The notes under the pieces are model-generated. The model did no database searches, was not told where the DNA came from, and saw nothing but the letters and a program-made list of their open reading frames with translations. The position numbers and the translations under genes are program-made. Below are positions 12,754 to 25,946 of a stretch of 64,000 bases of DNA, piece after piece; the stretch's first letter is position 1, and every line of letters starts with the position of its first letter. The stretch spans positions 17,818,822 to 17,882,821 of the forward strand of contig NC_079505.1 of the NCBI RefSeq assembly GCF_030052815.1. Direction: 5' to 3'. Source of the stretch: Hevea brasiliensis. Lineage: Eukaryota > Streptophyta > Magnoliopsida > Malpighiales > Euphorbiaceae.

Positions 12754-13569
12754 TAAAATACATAAATAATCACACAATTACATTATATATATATTAAAAA
12801 AATAAATTATAATTATCATCACCGATGATTGTTACTAATAACCATGGATGACAATAAATCAAATATTCTTGGGTATCCAACCGAACCGTGATAAGACAAG
12901 ATTTGATAGTATATAATTGAATTTGTGATGTGTTTGTATTTAAAGAATAACATTGATATTAAATTTAAATTTTACATATTGAGTATCCATTATTTAAAAA
13001 TATATATATAAATAATTAATTAAATATAAAATATATATTTTTATAATAGTATTTATAAATCTTTATATATTATATTTTAAATAAATACAATTCAGATATT
13101 TTATAAAATTACTAAATTTTCAAAATACAAATTATTAATAAAAAATTGTTGTTTTCAGCTACCACTGATTGCTATTCCAGGGAACTTCTTACACGCACAC
13201 TCATTCAATGAATAATTGACATATTATTAAAATAATTATAAATTCTAGTACAAAACATGATAGGTTCCACTATAAATATAATTTTTTAATTTTTAATTAA
13301 TTGGGTGTATAAAATAATTTATACGCCTGGGTGCAATTAGGAATTTTTTATTATCCCAACTGATAACTGATGTATTAACGAATATATAAATTAACCATTG
13401 TAATTTTCACCACAAATAATGGTGATTGATCATTGATAGATGAATGTATATATGTTTTGAAAAATAATTTTATTTTTTTAAATAATAAAATCATTTTCTC
13501 TAAAAGTGATTTAAACTTTTCTCTTAGCACAATATATTTTTTATTTATTAATTCTTAAATAATTCGAAC

Positions 13570-13642
<73 letters not shown>

Positions 13643-13965
13643 AAAATTTATATTACTAAAAATATTTTTTTCTTGAAATAATTAAATCCTCAAACTAAAA
13701 TTCATAAGTTTTAAAAATATAAAATCAATATTCAATTCATTGAAAAATAAAATTATAGTTATAGGCATTGAATTAATTGAATTGGCTAGCTAGGTTCAAA
13801 TATAAATAGACATATAAAATATTTATTAATTAAAAAAGAATATTGAAAATAAAATTGAACTTGCAATGAAAAAATTTTGATTCTAGTTATAAATAAATTT
13901 TTCACATATATCCATATAAAAAAAAAAATAAGCTCCTCCAAATTCAATAAAACTCATACCTAAAT
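12754..13965. other. AT-rich intergenic DNA, no gene seen
   Basis: Very AT-rich sequence with short A- and T-rich runs and no supported reading frame. It includes one long TA array listed separately. Confidence 0.6.
13574..13640. repeat. (TA)n microsatellite
   Basis: About 33 uninterrupted TA units. Confidence 0.95.
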
Positions 13966-16900
13966 TGTAACACCCCTCACCCGTCTACAGTGTAGCCGAG
14001 CAAGGTGTGCTACATTCGGTGCCGGAGCACCCTATCTTATCCTATTTTATACTAAATTAATTTAATTATATTATCTTAAGTGTAATAATTTTTTTTTTAT
14101 CACATCTTATCTTTTTGTGGAGACCTAGACAGAATCTCCTCTGCTTTTATTAATGCATGGTGGGTGTCACTGTTTACCTGTTAAAAACAAATTATATCCA
14201 TTTCATTTTCCATAAACCATGTCATATCATCACAATACTTAAAATCATTTCAAGTAAATACAATACTTCATTTCATTCGTATAAAATCAAGTACAATATT
14301 TATAATTTTATTTACAATCACCAAAATGAATTACATCGTTTGCTTATATACAATGGACAAAATACAAAATCTAAACATGCATATGAGCCCTACCCAAAAT
14401 AACAGTCTGAGGTGACAACCACCCTATAATGGATCTTATTAGAATCTTATCTAGCACTACTGCTACTGATGCTGCTGCTGCTACTGCTCTCCTGTACCTA
14501 CGCGATGGAAAAACCAACGCGCTAAGCATAACGCTTAGTGGTGCATAAAATAAAGAAAAAATAACTAGACAATTAAAATAATTATCCTATGTGTAATTTC
14601 ATAAACTTCTAAGTCATTTACATATTTTATAAAATTTTGGGAGCAAATAAATTATTAGGATCTTCTTTGTTCATTTATGTCATTTTTAATCTTATTGTTC
14701 ATATCTGTAATCTCTTCTTGTAATTATTTAAATTTAAGACTTATTACATATATCTGTGTCCAAGTAACCTATGACAGACTATAAAGACTGGATACACGGG
14801 AGTATACTAGTTAGACATCCGTATGTCTATCAAGTATACCACGATCATGTCAGGCACTAGGCCAGTGGGCAGGCATAAAGCCAGTAATGATAATAGGCAA
14901 TGTAGCCAACGGGCAGGCATAAAGCTAGTAGAACAACCATCTTAGACATATGTTGTCTGTCAATGATCATTCATGTGGGCAGTACTGCAATCTGTAGTCC
15001 CTAATTGGTATACCAATCGATCCATGCTATATAAAGAAGTCTAGGTGTACTTTGGGCAAAATAGAATTATTAAGTATTTATAATTTCATAGTATGTACTA
15101 ATTGTATTTTCATAGCATTTTCATGCCACTACATGCCTATTCATGTTATTCTTATGTTTAACAAATTATTTTAGTTCATTCCATGTCATATGCCAAGTCA
15201 TTTAATGAATCTTTCTCAAGGTCCAGATTTGGTGTCCTAAATTCATCTAGCAAATTGGTTAAGATGGGGCCACTGTTTGGCCACACTTCCTTCATGGAAG
15301 TTGTTCTAATATGTCTTGCCTTTATTTTCCTTTTTGAATCATGTCATTTGAATCATGTCATTTGGGTTCTTACACTCAAATGTTGAGAAAAGTTTCTAAA
15401 TCGAAGTTGAAGCCCTATCTCTTAGGTTTCTAGAACAGTTTGACTCATCCCATTTGGGATTTCCTAGTGAGAGATATGCTATAAACACTATTCTGGGGTC
15501 AAGTGGTGGTTTAGTCAAATTCCAGATTGTGATGAGCTGACTTGTTCTAGCAATTTGGCCTAGTTCCCTTGGGTTCTGGGTTCTGGTAAATACATCAATA
15601 TTGTAGATCTATATCTTATAAAAATTTTAGCATTGGTTTCATTGAATTTTCAATTTTGTAAACTAAGTTATAGCATTTTTACCAAAACTGGTCGGATGGG
15701 TTCAAGTCCAGAATTTCTGGACAATTTGGTTCTAAATAGTTTTATTGACCCATTTTGGGCCAGCAATTTGGTTTGGTTAGAGGCATTTCTGGGCTCTGTG
15801 TTCTTCATAAAAGTTGTAGTACTATGTCTAAGCTTCTCAATGGTATAAAATTCAGGTCATTTGGACCTGCCTAGAGGGAGTTATGGCCAGCCGGATTGGA
15901 ACAGTAATTTGGTCAAGTTTTGGATAGAATTTGGACATGGTCTCTTCATGAAAAATGAGGCATTTTGACCCTAGTTTCATCTCCAATTGGCCTCATACCA
16001 ATTGGAGCAACACAATTCAAGTTATTGTTGTCTAAGCATGCTAGACTCATTAGTTCAGAAATCCTGCATGAAAACACGCTCCCAATTTTCACTTTCCACC
16101 AAACTCCCAAACTTCAATTGCATTCATGGCACTTCAATTAGTCAACAATTGGTCTCAACACCATCAATTTCAAGTCACAATACAAAATTCCCAAATTGAG
16201 GTCAAAACCCTAACTTCCATAATCACAATTACATCCAACACATACCAATCAACTTATTTATCATATACACTCATCATCAATATTAGTAAACTACTTAATT
16301 CCATAAAAAATCATCAAACCCTAAACCCCTTTCATGGCTGCCGAAATTCATACATACTCCTACATGTTTTGTTCAATTTCTCATTCAATTTAACTTCCTA
16401 ACATAGAATAAAGAGAGAGATGTAAGAGTTAGCACTAACCTTATGTTGATCACTCTTCTAAGCTTGTAACAACCTCTTAATTTCTCCTTCTTTTTGCTGC
16501 CTAGAGGTTATTCAAGGTACAAAGAGTAGTTTTTATGAAGGAATCAAGTGGTTTTATGAGAGAAATCAAGGTGATGCAAGGTAGAAGAAAGAAGAACAAT
16601 GGAGGGAAGGGAGAGAGTGGTTCGACCAAGGTGATCCAAAATGAAGAAGATGAGTTCTTTTTGTCCATTTCATTGATTTTTATGTCTTTTTATATGTGGT
16701 TGTCCATTTATGATTGGTTAGAAATCTTTTTAATGAGGTGTGCTTATGTAATAATTCAATTTAATTTCATTTTATTTTATTTTCTTTTCTTTTTCTTTTA
16801 CTCATTTTTAATTAAATTTTTAGTAATATTTGTTCATATTTTAGGACATAAACTTCACTCACTTAAATGGACAAATTGGTCAAAAATCATCTCTGGAGGT

Positions 16901-17302
16901 GAGATGACGAAAATGCCCTTCGTTTTGATTACCGAGTTAAAATTGTTTGTACCGATTTAGAAAATTCTCTGAGAAATTTCTTGGCATTCTATTGCTATCT
17001 AAGGCTCAATAACTCTTCACTGGAGTCCCAAAAATTATTTCACAGGGTTTTCCACGGGTCTAGGGTTGCTAACTGTCTTCACAGTCGCTTCCCGTTAGGT
17101 CACCCATCGCTGGAGCTCCGGCTCGTTTAAGCTTAGTGCATTTCATTGCTTAAGTTTTTTCTTAATTTTTCTTATCATTATTTGAGTTATTTATGACTCC
17201 TCACTCTAGTTTGAGTGTAGTTCCAGACATCCTGACTGTCCGAACAGACATTAGTCATCGAAACAGTAGAATGTACGGACTACCTAAAGTGAGGGCGTTA
17301 CA
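13966..17302 (-). mobile_element. Solo LTR A, Ty3/gypsy, 3.34 kb, TSD TAAAT
   Basis: Read on the minus strand, it begins tgtaacgccctcac and ends gtgaggggtgttaca, so it has TG..CA ends. It is flanked by a perfect 5-bp duplication, TAAAT at 13961-13965 and again at 17303-17307. No primer site, polypurine tract or gag-pol coding is found inside, so it is a solo LTR left by LTR-LTR recombination. The start and end match the LTR of element B, so A and B are one family. Short open frames inside carry no recognisable domain. Confidence 0.9.
14522..14538 (-). promoter_or_regulatory. Conserved LTR hairpin, copy A
   Basis: A six-base stem around a five-base loop. On the minus strand it reads CTAAGC, loop, GCTTAG, directly 3' of TGCACCA. 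It is the same hairpin as in the other LTRs of the window; see the finding on covariation. Confidence 0.6.
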
Positions 17303-17944
17303 TAAATATTTATTTTTTAATGTAAATTATATATACCCTCCATAGCTTGACCAAGGGTAAGGGTACACGACTTGGAGGATGTTTAGCTTATGAAAATCAA
17401 CTTATAAGCACCTAACTAATTTTGAGCTTATAAGCATTTAAAATGTCACGATCCAAATTATGAGTCAGACTCAAATTAATTTTATACATTAATTTTAATA
17501 CATGAAAGTAAATGTTTTAAAGTTATTGTTATTCCATATTTTATTTGTATTATTTTTTATCTCTCAAATTTTTAATGAAAATTTCATATTAAAAATAATA
17601 AAAATATACCAACATAATAGGAAATTAATTAAAGATATATAATAATTTGAGAATAGTTAAATTATATGATCATTTTCACCACTTTAAAATTTCAAGATTT
17701 TTAATATTCTTATAATATATTAAATAAATATAATATATTCAAACATTTTTTATTTGGTTACAGTAATAATATTATAAAAAATAATATTAATGAACTGAAA
17801 ATAATGCTGAAGGAAAACTAAAAAAAAAACAAAATTATATTATGTACTGTGTAAGTATATGGAATAAATATATATACATATTATAACTTATCTAATAATA
17901 ATAATTACTTATTATACCATTAAAAAGGTATTTATTAAATAATT

Positions 17945-17946
<2 letters not shown>

Positions 17947-18014
<68 letters not shown>
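17947..18014. repeat. (TA)n microsatellite
   Basis: About 34 TA units, uninterrupted. Confidence 0.95.
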
Positions 18015-18015
<1 letters not shown>

Positions 18016-18355
18016 CTGTAGAATATATAACTTAATCATAATTTAAAACAATTGAATAACTAATTAATAAAAATAAGAAAAATTTATTAAAATTTAATAA
18101 ATTATGTTTTACAAATAAATTGCTACTTTACATAAATCAATCCATATATGTGTGTGAGCAATATAACATGATATATTAACTAAAGTAATAATATTTATTA
18201 TTTATTAATTGTACTGTAAAAATATCAAAAAAATAATGAGAAATTGAATATTAATACAAATTTCTCAATTATCATAATTATTTAAATGAAATTTTATTTT
18301 ATTTTTATGAAAAAATATATGTATATTGTAAGATATATGATCATTAAATTAAAAA

Positions 18356-18356
<1 letters not shown>

Positions 18357-18398
<42 letters not shown>
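18357..18398. repeat. (TTA)n microsatellite
   Basis: About 13-14 TTA units. Confidence 0.9.
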
Positions 18399-18400
<2 letters not shown>

Positions 18401-19087
18401 GAAAAAGTAATATAATAATTTTCAAATAACAAATTTAATCACAAAAATCTTGAGTTTTGGTAATCAATTATTTTAAAAAATCATTTAAATTATAAAAATT
18501 AAAAAAAATAATGGTGATAATAATAATGCATAAAAAAATAAAAAGATGGTTAAATTTAATATAAATAATTAATAATTTATTAATTAATAAAATAAAATAA
18601 ACTCTTTATCGAGAATACTATGTAGTAACATTATAAAAATAATGTTGTGTTAATATTTTGAAAAATTCTGTCAGCTTTTTATATATATAGATGCACATGC
18701 AGGTGAGGAGCTATATATATCTCACAAATTAAAATGCACATGCAGGTGAGGAGCTAGGCATATGTAATTAATCAAACTTAGCATTCAATTGATTGCTCAT
18801 TGTTGGAACCAATATGATTAATGATTTTTAATTAGTTTTATTGGCCCTTTCAAAATTAATATATAATATTTTACATGTTGTGCACTACTATATTATAAGT
18901 CTTGGCCTTCATGCATTTTTAAAAATATTTTAATAGGTATAATAAAATTTAATCTTTTATTAATTAATCTCTTAAAATCTTCACTAGTCTCTTTGAGTAT
19001 TTATTAAAAAAAATCTTTAATTGGTGTTGTAAGTTTTTACTTTTTTATTAATTGGCCCTCTTATATTTTCTATTAGTCTCTAATAAT

Positions 19088-19091
<4 letters not shown>

Positions 19092-19152
<61 letters not shown>
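19092..19152. repeat. (TA)n microsatellite
   Basis: About 30 TA units. Confidence 0.95.
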
Positions 19153-19156
<4 letters not shown>

Positions 19157-20670
19157 TAAATTGAAACAATAAATTAATGTTGTATTTATGAGAAGATAAT
19201 AGTATTTTTAGTGCAGATAAAAATAGTGTTCTAAATGGTATAACTTAATGTTGGCTAGAGGGACTATTCCCTTTTTTTTTTTTTTATAATTTATAATTAA
19301 AACATATAATGTTATCTAAAATTGTAAATTTGACCCTTCAAATAAAACTAAAATCACTAATTTTAACCTTTCTATTAATTTAGATATAACTTTATCATAA
19401 GTTAAAATTTCTATAAATTTCTTTTGAAATTATTTTTAATTAATAAAGAAAATTAAAAAGCTAGTTTTTTTAATAATAAAGAAAATTACAAAGTTAATTT
19501 CTATTAATAAAGCAAATTAGAAATTAAAGCAATAATAATAAACTATAAAACAACAAATTATTTTATTGTAATTTAAAAAAAAAATGATTATTCATAACTG
19601 TAAAAGAATTTTAATATGGCCCTTCAAAAAGAGACCTAGTTTCATTATTGGTACTCCCTTTCTCACAAAAATATGAGTTCTTTTTATAATATAAAGAGTA
19701 AATTATATATGATTATGAGAAATAATATATGTGGATTGAGAAAATCTAATAATCTCTCTTATTTATGAAGACATGTTGACCACATTCCTTGCCCCCACTG
19801 CCGGTGATGGAGCCAGAAATTTAGCTTAGTGGGGCTCAATTAAAATGTACAATTTATTAATAAATCACTTGCTTAGATGTAGATTGAAGAGATTAATTAC
19901 CTAATGAAGGCAATTCTGTATAGTTAATTGATAAAATCATTTCATAATTATATAATAAAAACATTTAATAAATATAATGGAAAAAATAAAAACTTTATTT
20001 TTAAGAAAAATTATTAATTTGCTAAGAATTAAATAGAACTACTATTAATTCAAAAATATAATGAATGATTAATATCGTGAATTCCTAAATCTAAAATATA
20101 TTGATGGCCTAATATGAAAAATTTATCCAATTTATCTCAAATCTATTTTTTTTTTAAATTATGAAAAGCAAATTCAATTAAAATTATAGATTAAATAAAA
20201 TAAATGACATAGTTTAACTTCTAATATTATGAAAGAAAATTTTTTTCAACTTGAGTATGAAGACATTTTAGCAAGAAAAAAAATTCCAAAATAGTGATGA
20301 AATTACAAGAAAAAAACTACTAATATTTTAAATTGATGAAAAAATGATAAGAAAATTATGTTAGACATTCTTTTAATGATATTGTCCAATAATATAAATT
20401 TTAAAGAATAGAAATTGGTGATTGTAGATTTGTTGGATGAGAAAAATGATAAAATAAAATTAATGAAGAATACAGGGCCAAGAAACAATAACTATTTATA
20501 TATTTTTTTAGTAAGAGAATATGTATTTCACTGTTAGTATCGTCCTTTTAATAAACAATTTGGAGTTTTTTTATAAAATTACTATTAAACCCCTTAAAAC
20601 TTTTAAGAATCTCAAAGTCCCATACTCATCAAAATTTAATATAAAAGTAGAAATTTTTTTTAGAAAAATT

Positions 20671-21382
20671 ACTGTAGACACCATATTTTGGTCGACCCTC
20701 AAATGCATAACTTAATATACAATTGTAATGAAGTTGTAATTTCAAATGTTTTCTTGAATGGATTTTCTATCTTAATGTTATCCGTTCTCAACTACTAACG
20801 CGATCACAGGTCACTTATCTGAACTCAGCAATGGTTTGTCTTTGGAAAAACTCGATCTCACGTTCAAGTTAGGTTGTTTTTCGATCTCTTCATCCTTATT
20901 TGACGTGTTCGGATCGATATTGGATCTTTGAACCATCCGATCTTACATGTTATTGTTTTTCGATCTCACTATGTTCAAATACCTCAAAATTCCAAATTGC
21001 GTATGGTTTGGTGATCAGGTATCTCACTCGAATTGTTCAAACATTTCTTAACAAAGTTAATGTTTTATCCGATCCCTAAATAATGGCTCCGATCCTAATA
21101 AGCCCGAGTCATTTTCAAATCTTTACAATTTTATGAAATCATTCTTCAAATGTTTCAAAGTTTAAGTCGATATTCGGTCACGGCACCGTCCAATCTCATG
21201 TTCATGTGTAATGGTTTTTCGATCTCTCTATGTGGTCTTATGTTTTATGATTAATAACCAGTCTCAGGTTTCATATTCAACTTTATTCAGTACTCACGCA
21301 ACTTGGTTTGATGTTTTCCGATCTCATCAAGAAAATTGAGCATGAAAAGGCTTAATTCATTTCAAAATAGAAAATATACAAG
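20671..21382. mobile_element. Probable LTR remnant of an unplaced element
   Basis: It begins tgtagacacc, a form common at plant gypsy LTR ends, and carries many scattered copies of cgatctc/gatctc. It lies between AT-rich DNA and a minus-strand reading frame that looks TE-derived. I could not find a matching TG..CA partner or a target duplication, so the right border is only where the adjoining frame ends. Confidence 0.4.
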
Positions 21383-21631
21383 TCATTCAGCTGGAAGGTC
21401 TCCCCTAACCTGCTCTTCAAGTACATTTTCAGTTTCATCATTCCCTCTCTCCTCTCTCTCAGGCTCCCCCTCACTATCATCTTCAACTTTCAGGACGAGA
21501 TTCTCCATCCAGGAGAAGTCTTCCTCAAGATAGCGCTTCAAGAGCTCGGCCAGAAGATCACCATGAGCATTCACATAAGCACCAGCCTCTCTCGCTAGGG
21601 CCTCTTCTTCTTTTGCCTTGATCTCTTCAGT
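21383..21631 (-). pseudogene. C-terminal fragment of an unrecognised acidic protein, TE-linked
   Basis: The minus strand is open from the junction with element B at 21631 down to a stop at 21383. It encodes an acidic tail that includes the segment LLAELLKRYLEEDFSWME and then a Glu-rich stretch. Similar L..LL.RYP.EDF-type tails are common in proteins annotated inside plant gypsy elements, but I cannot name the family. The upstream part is missing because element B's LTR starts abruptly there. Codon bias differs from the surrounding AT-rich DNA, which suggests it was coding. Confidence 0.45.
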
Positions 21632-22719
21632 AAGTCGAGTGAAGAGACCTAAATTAATGAAATAAATGTAAAGAAAAATTTAATAAATATAGGAAATAAT
21701 TTTGGGACCCAATTTTAAGGTTTATTTAGGTAAAAATGACATTAAAGATGTTAAAGAAAATTTAGAGAAAATAAAATAAAATTTAGAAAATTTATTAATT
21801 GATACAAAAATAATAAAAATAACTCGATATGCACCCCGAAAGGCATTTTGGTCATTTCACCCCCCAGAGGTGAATTTTGACCTAAATGTCAAATTAAAAA
21901 TTGAGAGAATAAAATAATTAACATAAATTAAAAATTTATGAAATGAATTGGAAAATGAGAAAAGAAAACAAAAGAAAAAAAAAGGGCTTATGAAATTAAA
22001 AAAAAAAAATTTAAGTACACATAAATGTATATATATAAATACGCACAAGAGACAAAACCCCACCAACCATCTTCTTCTTCTTCCTCTTCTCTCTCTCTCC
22101 TTGCCGTCTCCCTTGGTCTCTCCCTCTCCACCATTTTTATCAAGCTTAAAGCTTGATTTCCTCTTCATTTACCCATCAAAACCCATAGCTCTCTTCACAA
22201 ATAATCCTCTCCACCCCATAAGGAAGCTTTAGATACTCATTTGAAGAAGAGAAATTGAAGTTTGCAAGTTGGGTCACAAGGTAAGTACAAAAATACCACT
22301 CCCTCTCTTGTTTAAATCTTGTAAGAATGATGAGATGAGTGAGTATTCCATGAAAATGAAAATAAAAAAAAAGGAATTGAAGAACCCTAATTTCGGCAGC
22401 CATGAATCTTGTGAGGTTTGATATTTTTAAATGATGAAAAATGATTCCATAAGGATGTTTGAATAGTTGATATAATAAGAAGTGTAAAAGAGTTGAGTTT
22501 GTATAAATTGGGTGATTGGAATTAGGGTTTATGTATATGATGTGGGGACTTTATGTAAATGCTTGAAATTGACTTGGTTGAGTTGAGATTGTTGCTTATA
22601 AAAGTGCTATGCATGGTAATTGAAGTAAGAAAGATGGAGGAAATTGAAATTAGGAGTGCTTATTTTCTGCAGGTTTTGGGACTCAATGAGTCCAGCATGA
22701 GTTTTGAACCATAAATGAA

Positions 22720-23800
22720 AATATGTGACTCCAATTGGCATGAGGCCAATTGGAGGTGAAACTAGACCCAAAATGGCCCATTTTCTATGAAGAAACCATG
22801 CCTAAATTATGTCCAAAACTTGACCTAAATACTGCCCAAATCCGGATTACCCTGCACCAAACCCAGAAAATGACCAAATGAACAGTACATGTTCATTTGG
22901 TCATAACTCCCTCTACACTGGTCCAAATGACCTGAATTTGATACCATTGGAAAGCTTAGATATAGGGCTACAATTTTTATGAAGACCACTGAAATGCCAA
23001 AAACCAAACCAAATTGCTGGCCCAAGTTGGGTCACAAAACTGCCCAGAATTAGGTTACCCAAAAACTGCTGGACCTAACCTCACCCGATCAGTTTTGGCA
23101 AAATGACCATAACTTGGTCTGCAAGAACTCAAATGTAATGAAACCAATGGAAAAATGTCCACAAGACATAGACCTACAAAATTGGTGTTTTTACCAAAAC
23201 CCAGAAAGTAAGAGAACTAGGTCAAACAGTTAGAATAATTCACTGCATCAAAACCTGCAATCTGACCAAACTTCACTTGACCCCAGAACAGTCTTTTAGT
23301 CATAACTCCCATTAGAAAAATCCAATTGAGATCAGCCATGCCTTTTCAGACACCTGAGAAACAAGGCTACAACTTTGTTTTAGGAACCTTTCTCAAATTA
23401 TGAATTTAAGAATCTCAAAAAGTGACCTGCTCACTGTCCTGAACTGAGCCCCTGTTGGCATAGGGTACATGAACCCAGGTCAGTTAATTGACCATAAATA
23501 ATTCCATAAAACTTGAAAAATTGTGATAAAAATTTCTTAATGATCATAAGACATAGGGCAACAATTTTTATGAAGATCACTATGCCTAAAAGTGACTACA
23601 ACATGTTCCATTAATTAGGTAAAATTTAAGTTCAAAAGCTACCTAGTTAAGGAACCAAAATCTGGGAATGAGTCAGTTATGGTTATCTGACCATAACTTG
23701 AGTTCTAAAAATCAAATTGACATGATTCAAATGGGAAAATAAAGATAAGACATAGAGGAACAACTTCCATGAAGGAAGTGTAGCCAAACAGCGGCTACAA
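22720..23800 (+). repeat. Degenerate ~197-bp module array inside the B LTR
   Basis: The core CATAA(C/A)T recurs at 22902, 23108, 23301, 23493 and 23692. Each is followed by an AAGACATAG- or GGGCTACAA-like block and an ATGAAG-like block before the next copy. The spacings are 206, 193, 192 and 199 bp. Copies are strongly diverged, so the array is visible only by aligning these anchors. The same module recurs in the second B LTR and in the D-family LTRs. Confidence 0.7.
22872..22902. repeat. Inverted repeat in the B LTR
   Basis: Two 12-bp arms, gaccaaatgaac and its complement, around a 7-bp spacer. The D-family LTR has the same inverted repeat with 15-bp arms. Confidence 0.8.
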
Positions 23801-25234
23801 ACTGATCATATAGATAGGTAAAAGTAAGACACAAAAACTAAAACCAAAGAAAGGTCCATGAGATAAATTATCTTATGGTAGGAATTTAACCCTAACAAGC
23901 CATTAAACACTAAACCACATGAAAGGATATGTGAGACCTATTTTCTCACTATAAAGTGATATGTACATTTCAAAGAAATAAGTAATAATGTGTTAAAGAA
24001 ATAAGTAATAATGTGTAATTGCTTAATGTGATATGTAAAGTCAAAACAGTAAAACTGAACCTAAAGAAAGGTTCTTGAATTAAATTGTTTTTAGTAAGGA
24101 CTTATCCCTAATAAGTCACTACATACTAAATTACATAAAATAGGTATGTGGAACCTACTTTTCCACTACAAGGTGATATGAAATTAGTTGATACATAAAA
24201 TATAAATTTACCTAAATGGTTTGCTAAACACATAAGTCATAGGAAAATACACTTGGAAACTATGTTTCCATCATATATGAAATAACAATACTATGAATAT
24301 GTATAGTACATGACATAAAATAATGAGAGTGATAAATACATAAGTTATACAAATAAGTGCTTGGGACCTATGTTCCCATTATAATAACATGGAAATGGTA
24401 TAAAGCATAGGTAGCACATGAAGTGAAATAAAAATATGTTATGAACCCTTAATGGTACATAGCATGAAATAATAAAACTATAAGTGCTTAATAGTACTAA
24501 TTTGTCCAAAGTATGTCTAGGCTTATATATATATAGTTGGATCGATTGGTATACCAATTAGGGACCACAGATAGCAGTACTGCTTACAGAGCAAATCATG
24601 AACTGACAATATATGTCTGATATGATTATTCTACGGGCTATATGCCTACCCATTGGCCATTGTGCCTAACCTTATTTCTGGCTTTACAAGCCTGACAGCA
24701 GGCCTCATGCCTGACAGATGTATATAGGGTAGACATATGGCTGTCTAACCTGTATACTCCCGTGTATCCAGCATTATAGTTTGTTATAGGTTACTTGAGC
24801 ACAAATATACAGATATGACATGAAATACACTGATATGACATAAAATACACTGATACGATTCCAAAGACTCTAATATGAGTTTAAAAAGCCAGAGAATGAA
24901 ATTAATACCTTGAAAAGATACTGATAATTAATTTATTTTCAAAGTACAGAAAAGTTATTAATGACTTAGACTGTATAAGAAATGAACAGAAAAGATACTG
25001 TTAAATTTAACTGTTCCCAAAGTGTAGGAAATTTATAAATTTCTTAGAATTGATGACAAATTCACTGATATGAGTTTAATGAGACTAAAAATGAAATATA
25101 TGCATAGATAAGATCCTGATAAATATATTGATTTCAAAGTGTTATAAAATATGCCATTGACCTAGAATTATGGAATTACACATATTATTGTTATTTTAAA
25201 TTATTTAGTTATTCTGGTTTAAGATTATGCACCA

Positions 25235-25251
25235 CTAAGCAAATTGCTTAG
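25235..25251 (+). promoter_or_regulatory. Conserved LTR hairpin, copy B 5' LTR
   Basis: CTAAGC, loop aaatt, GCTTAG, directly after TGCACCA and followed by CG. It lies about 600 bp before the LTR end and upstream of AATAAA. Confidence 0.6.
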
Positions 25252-25836
25252 CGTATTGGATTTTCCATCGCGTAGTGTTCTGGAGATCAGCAGCCGCCAC
25301 AGCAGCAGCTGCCACAGTAGTGTTCTGACCGCAGTTGCCTAGATCTACATACAGTCCAGAGTCACCTCACCAGTCTTTTGTATTTTAGTAGGGTCCATGT
25401 ATAGAATAGTATTTTAGTTTATTGTGTATAATTATGATGTAATTACTAGTTTGTGATGTAAATAAAAATTGTAATTACATATTTTGGATTGTAAATAAAG
25501 TTATGAATTTCTGCATATGAATTTCTAGATGAATGAAAGAATGAACTTGAAATTATATGAGTAGAAATGACATGATATGACATTTAAACATATGAAATTA
25601 TTGTTAACAGGTAACTAGTGGAACCTGCCAGATGCCAATTAAATAGAGGAGGCTCTGTCTGGGTATCCACAGAAATAAATTGTTATAAAAAAAAATTTCT
25701 ATATATGAAATACCTATTTTTAAATGATATTAAAAATTTACAATGAACATGATAAAACAAGATAGGGTGCTCTGGCACCGAATGTGGCACTCCTCGCTCG
25801 GCTATACTGTAGACGAGTGAGGGGCGTCACATTTAG

Positions 25837-25848
25837 TGGTATCAGAGT
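25837..25848 (+). other. Element B primer binding site
   Basis: The sequence tggtatcagagt begins five bases after the LTR end and matches the complement of the 3' end of initiator Met tRNA except at the last base shown. This is the usual primer site of plant gypsy and copia elements. Confidence 0.85.
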
Positions 25849-25946
25849 AAAGGTTTAGGCGGTCCTAGGCCTAGATAGTTAGAAATAGATGGAGTGCATC
25901 ACATGCATGGGCCTTTAAATAGAGTTGAGGTGATACTAATGTAGAT

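Larger units (their letters stand above)
17303..20670. other. AT-rich intergenic DNA with repeat fragments
   Basis: No gene is supported. The segment 17660-17812 is homologous to the kinase upstream flank at about 11555-11700, and 19192-19262 is homologous to 11780-11850, where it reaches the beginning of the 231-bp unit and then diverges. A 23-bp direct repeat is found at 18691-18713 and 18734-18756. Confidence 0.55.
21632..25831 (+). mobile_element. Element B 5' LTR, Ty3/gypsy, left end truncated
   Basis: It matches the LTR copy starting at 28219, but its first aligned base corresponds to about 28317, so about 98 bp of the left end are missing. It ends ggggcgtcaca just before the primer site. 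At about 4.2 kb it is long even for chromoviruses. It contains an AATAAA at 25461 that could be the poly(A) signal, the conserved hairpin at 25235, and the roughly 197-bp modules listed separately. The short open frames within it are not conserved as coding. Confidence 0.85.

Noticed and set aside
15183..16960. Several open frames of 67-141 codons in the solo LTR A
   Set aside because: They are Phe/Leu-rich or low complexity, are not open in the homologous B LTRs and cover the ~197-bp modules.
19800..19850. A ggtgatggagccagaaattta-type stretch resembling dispersed TE sequence
   Set aside because: Too short and without visible terminal repeats, so no element could be delimited.
21857..22232. 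Overlapping frames with Lys/Phe-rich and Ser/Leu/Pro-rich products, seen again near 28606
   Set aside because: They come from A-rich and CT-rich tracts in the B LTR and have no domain.
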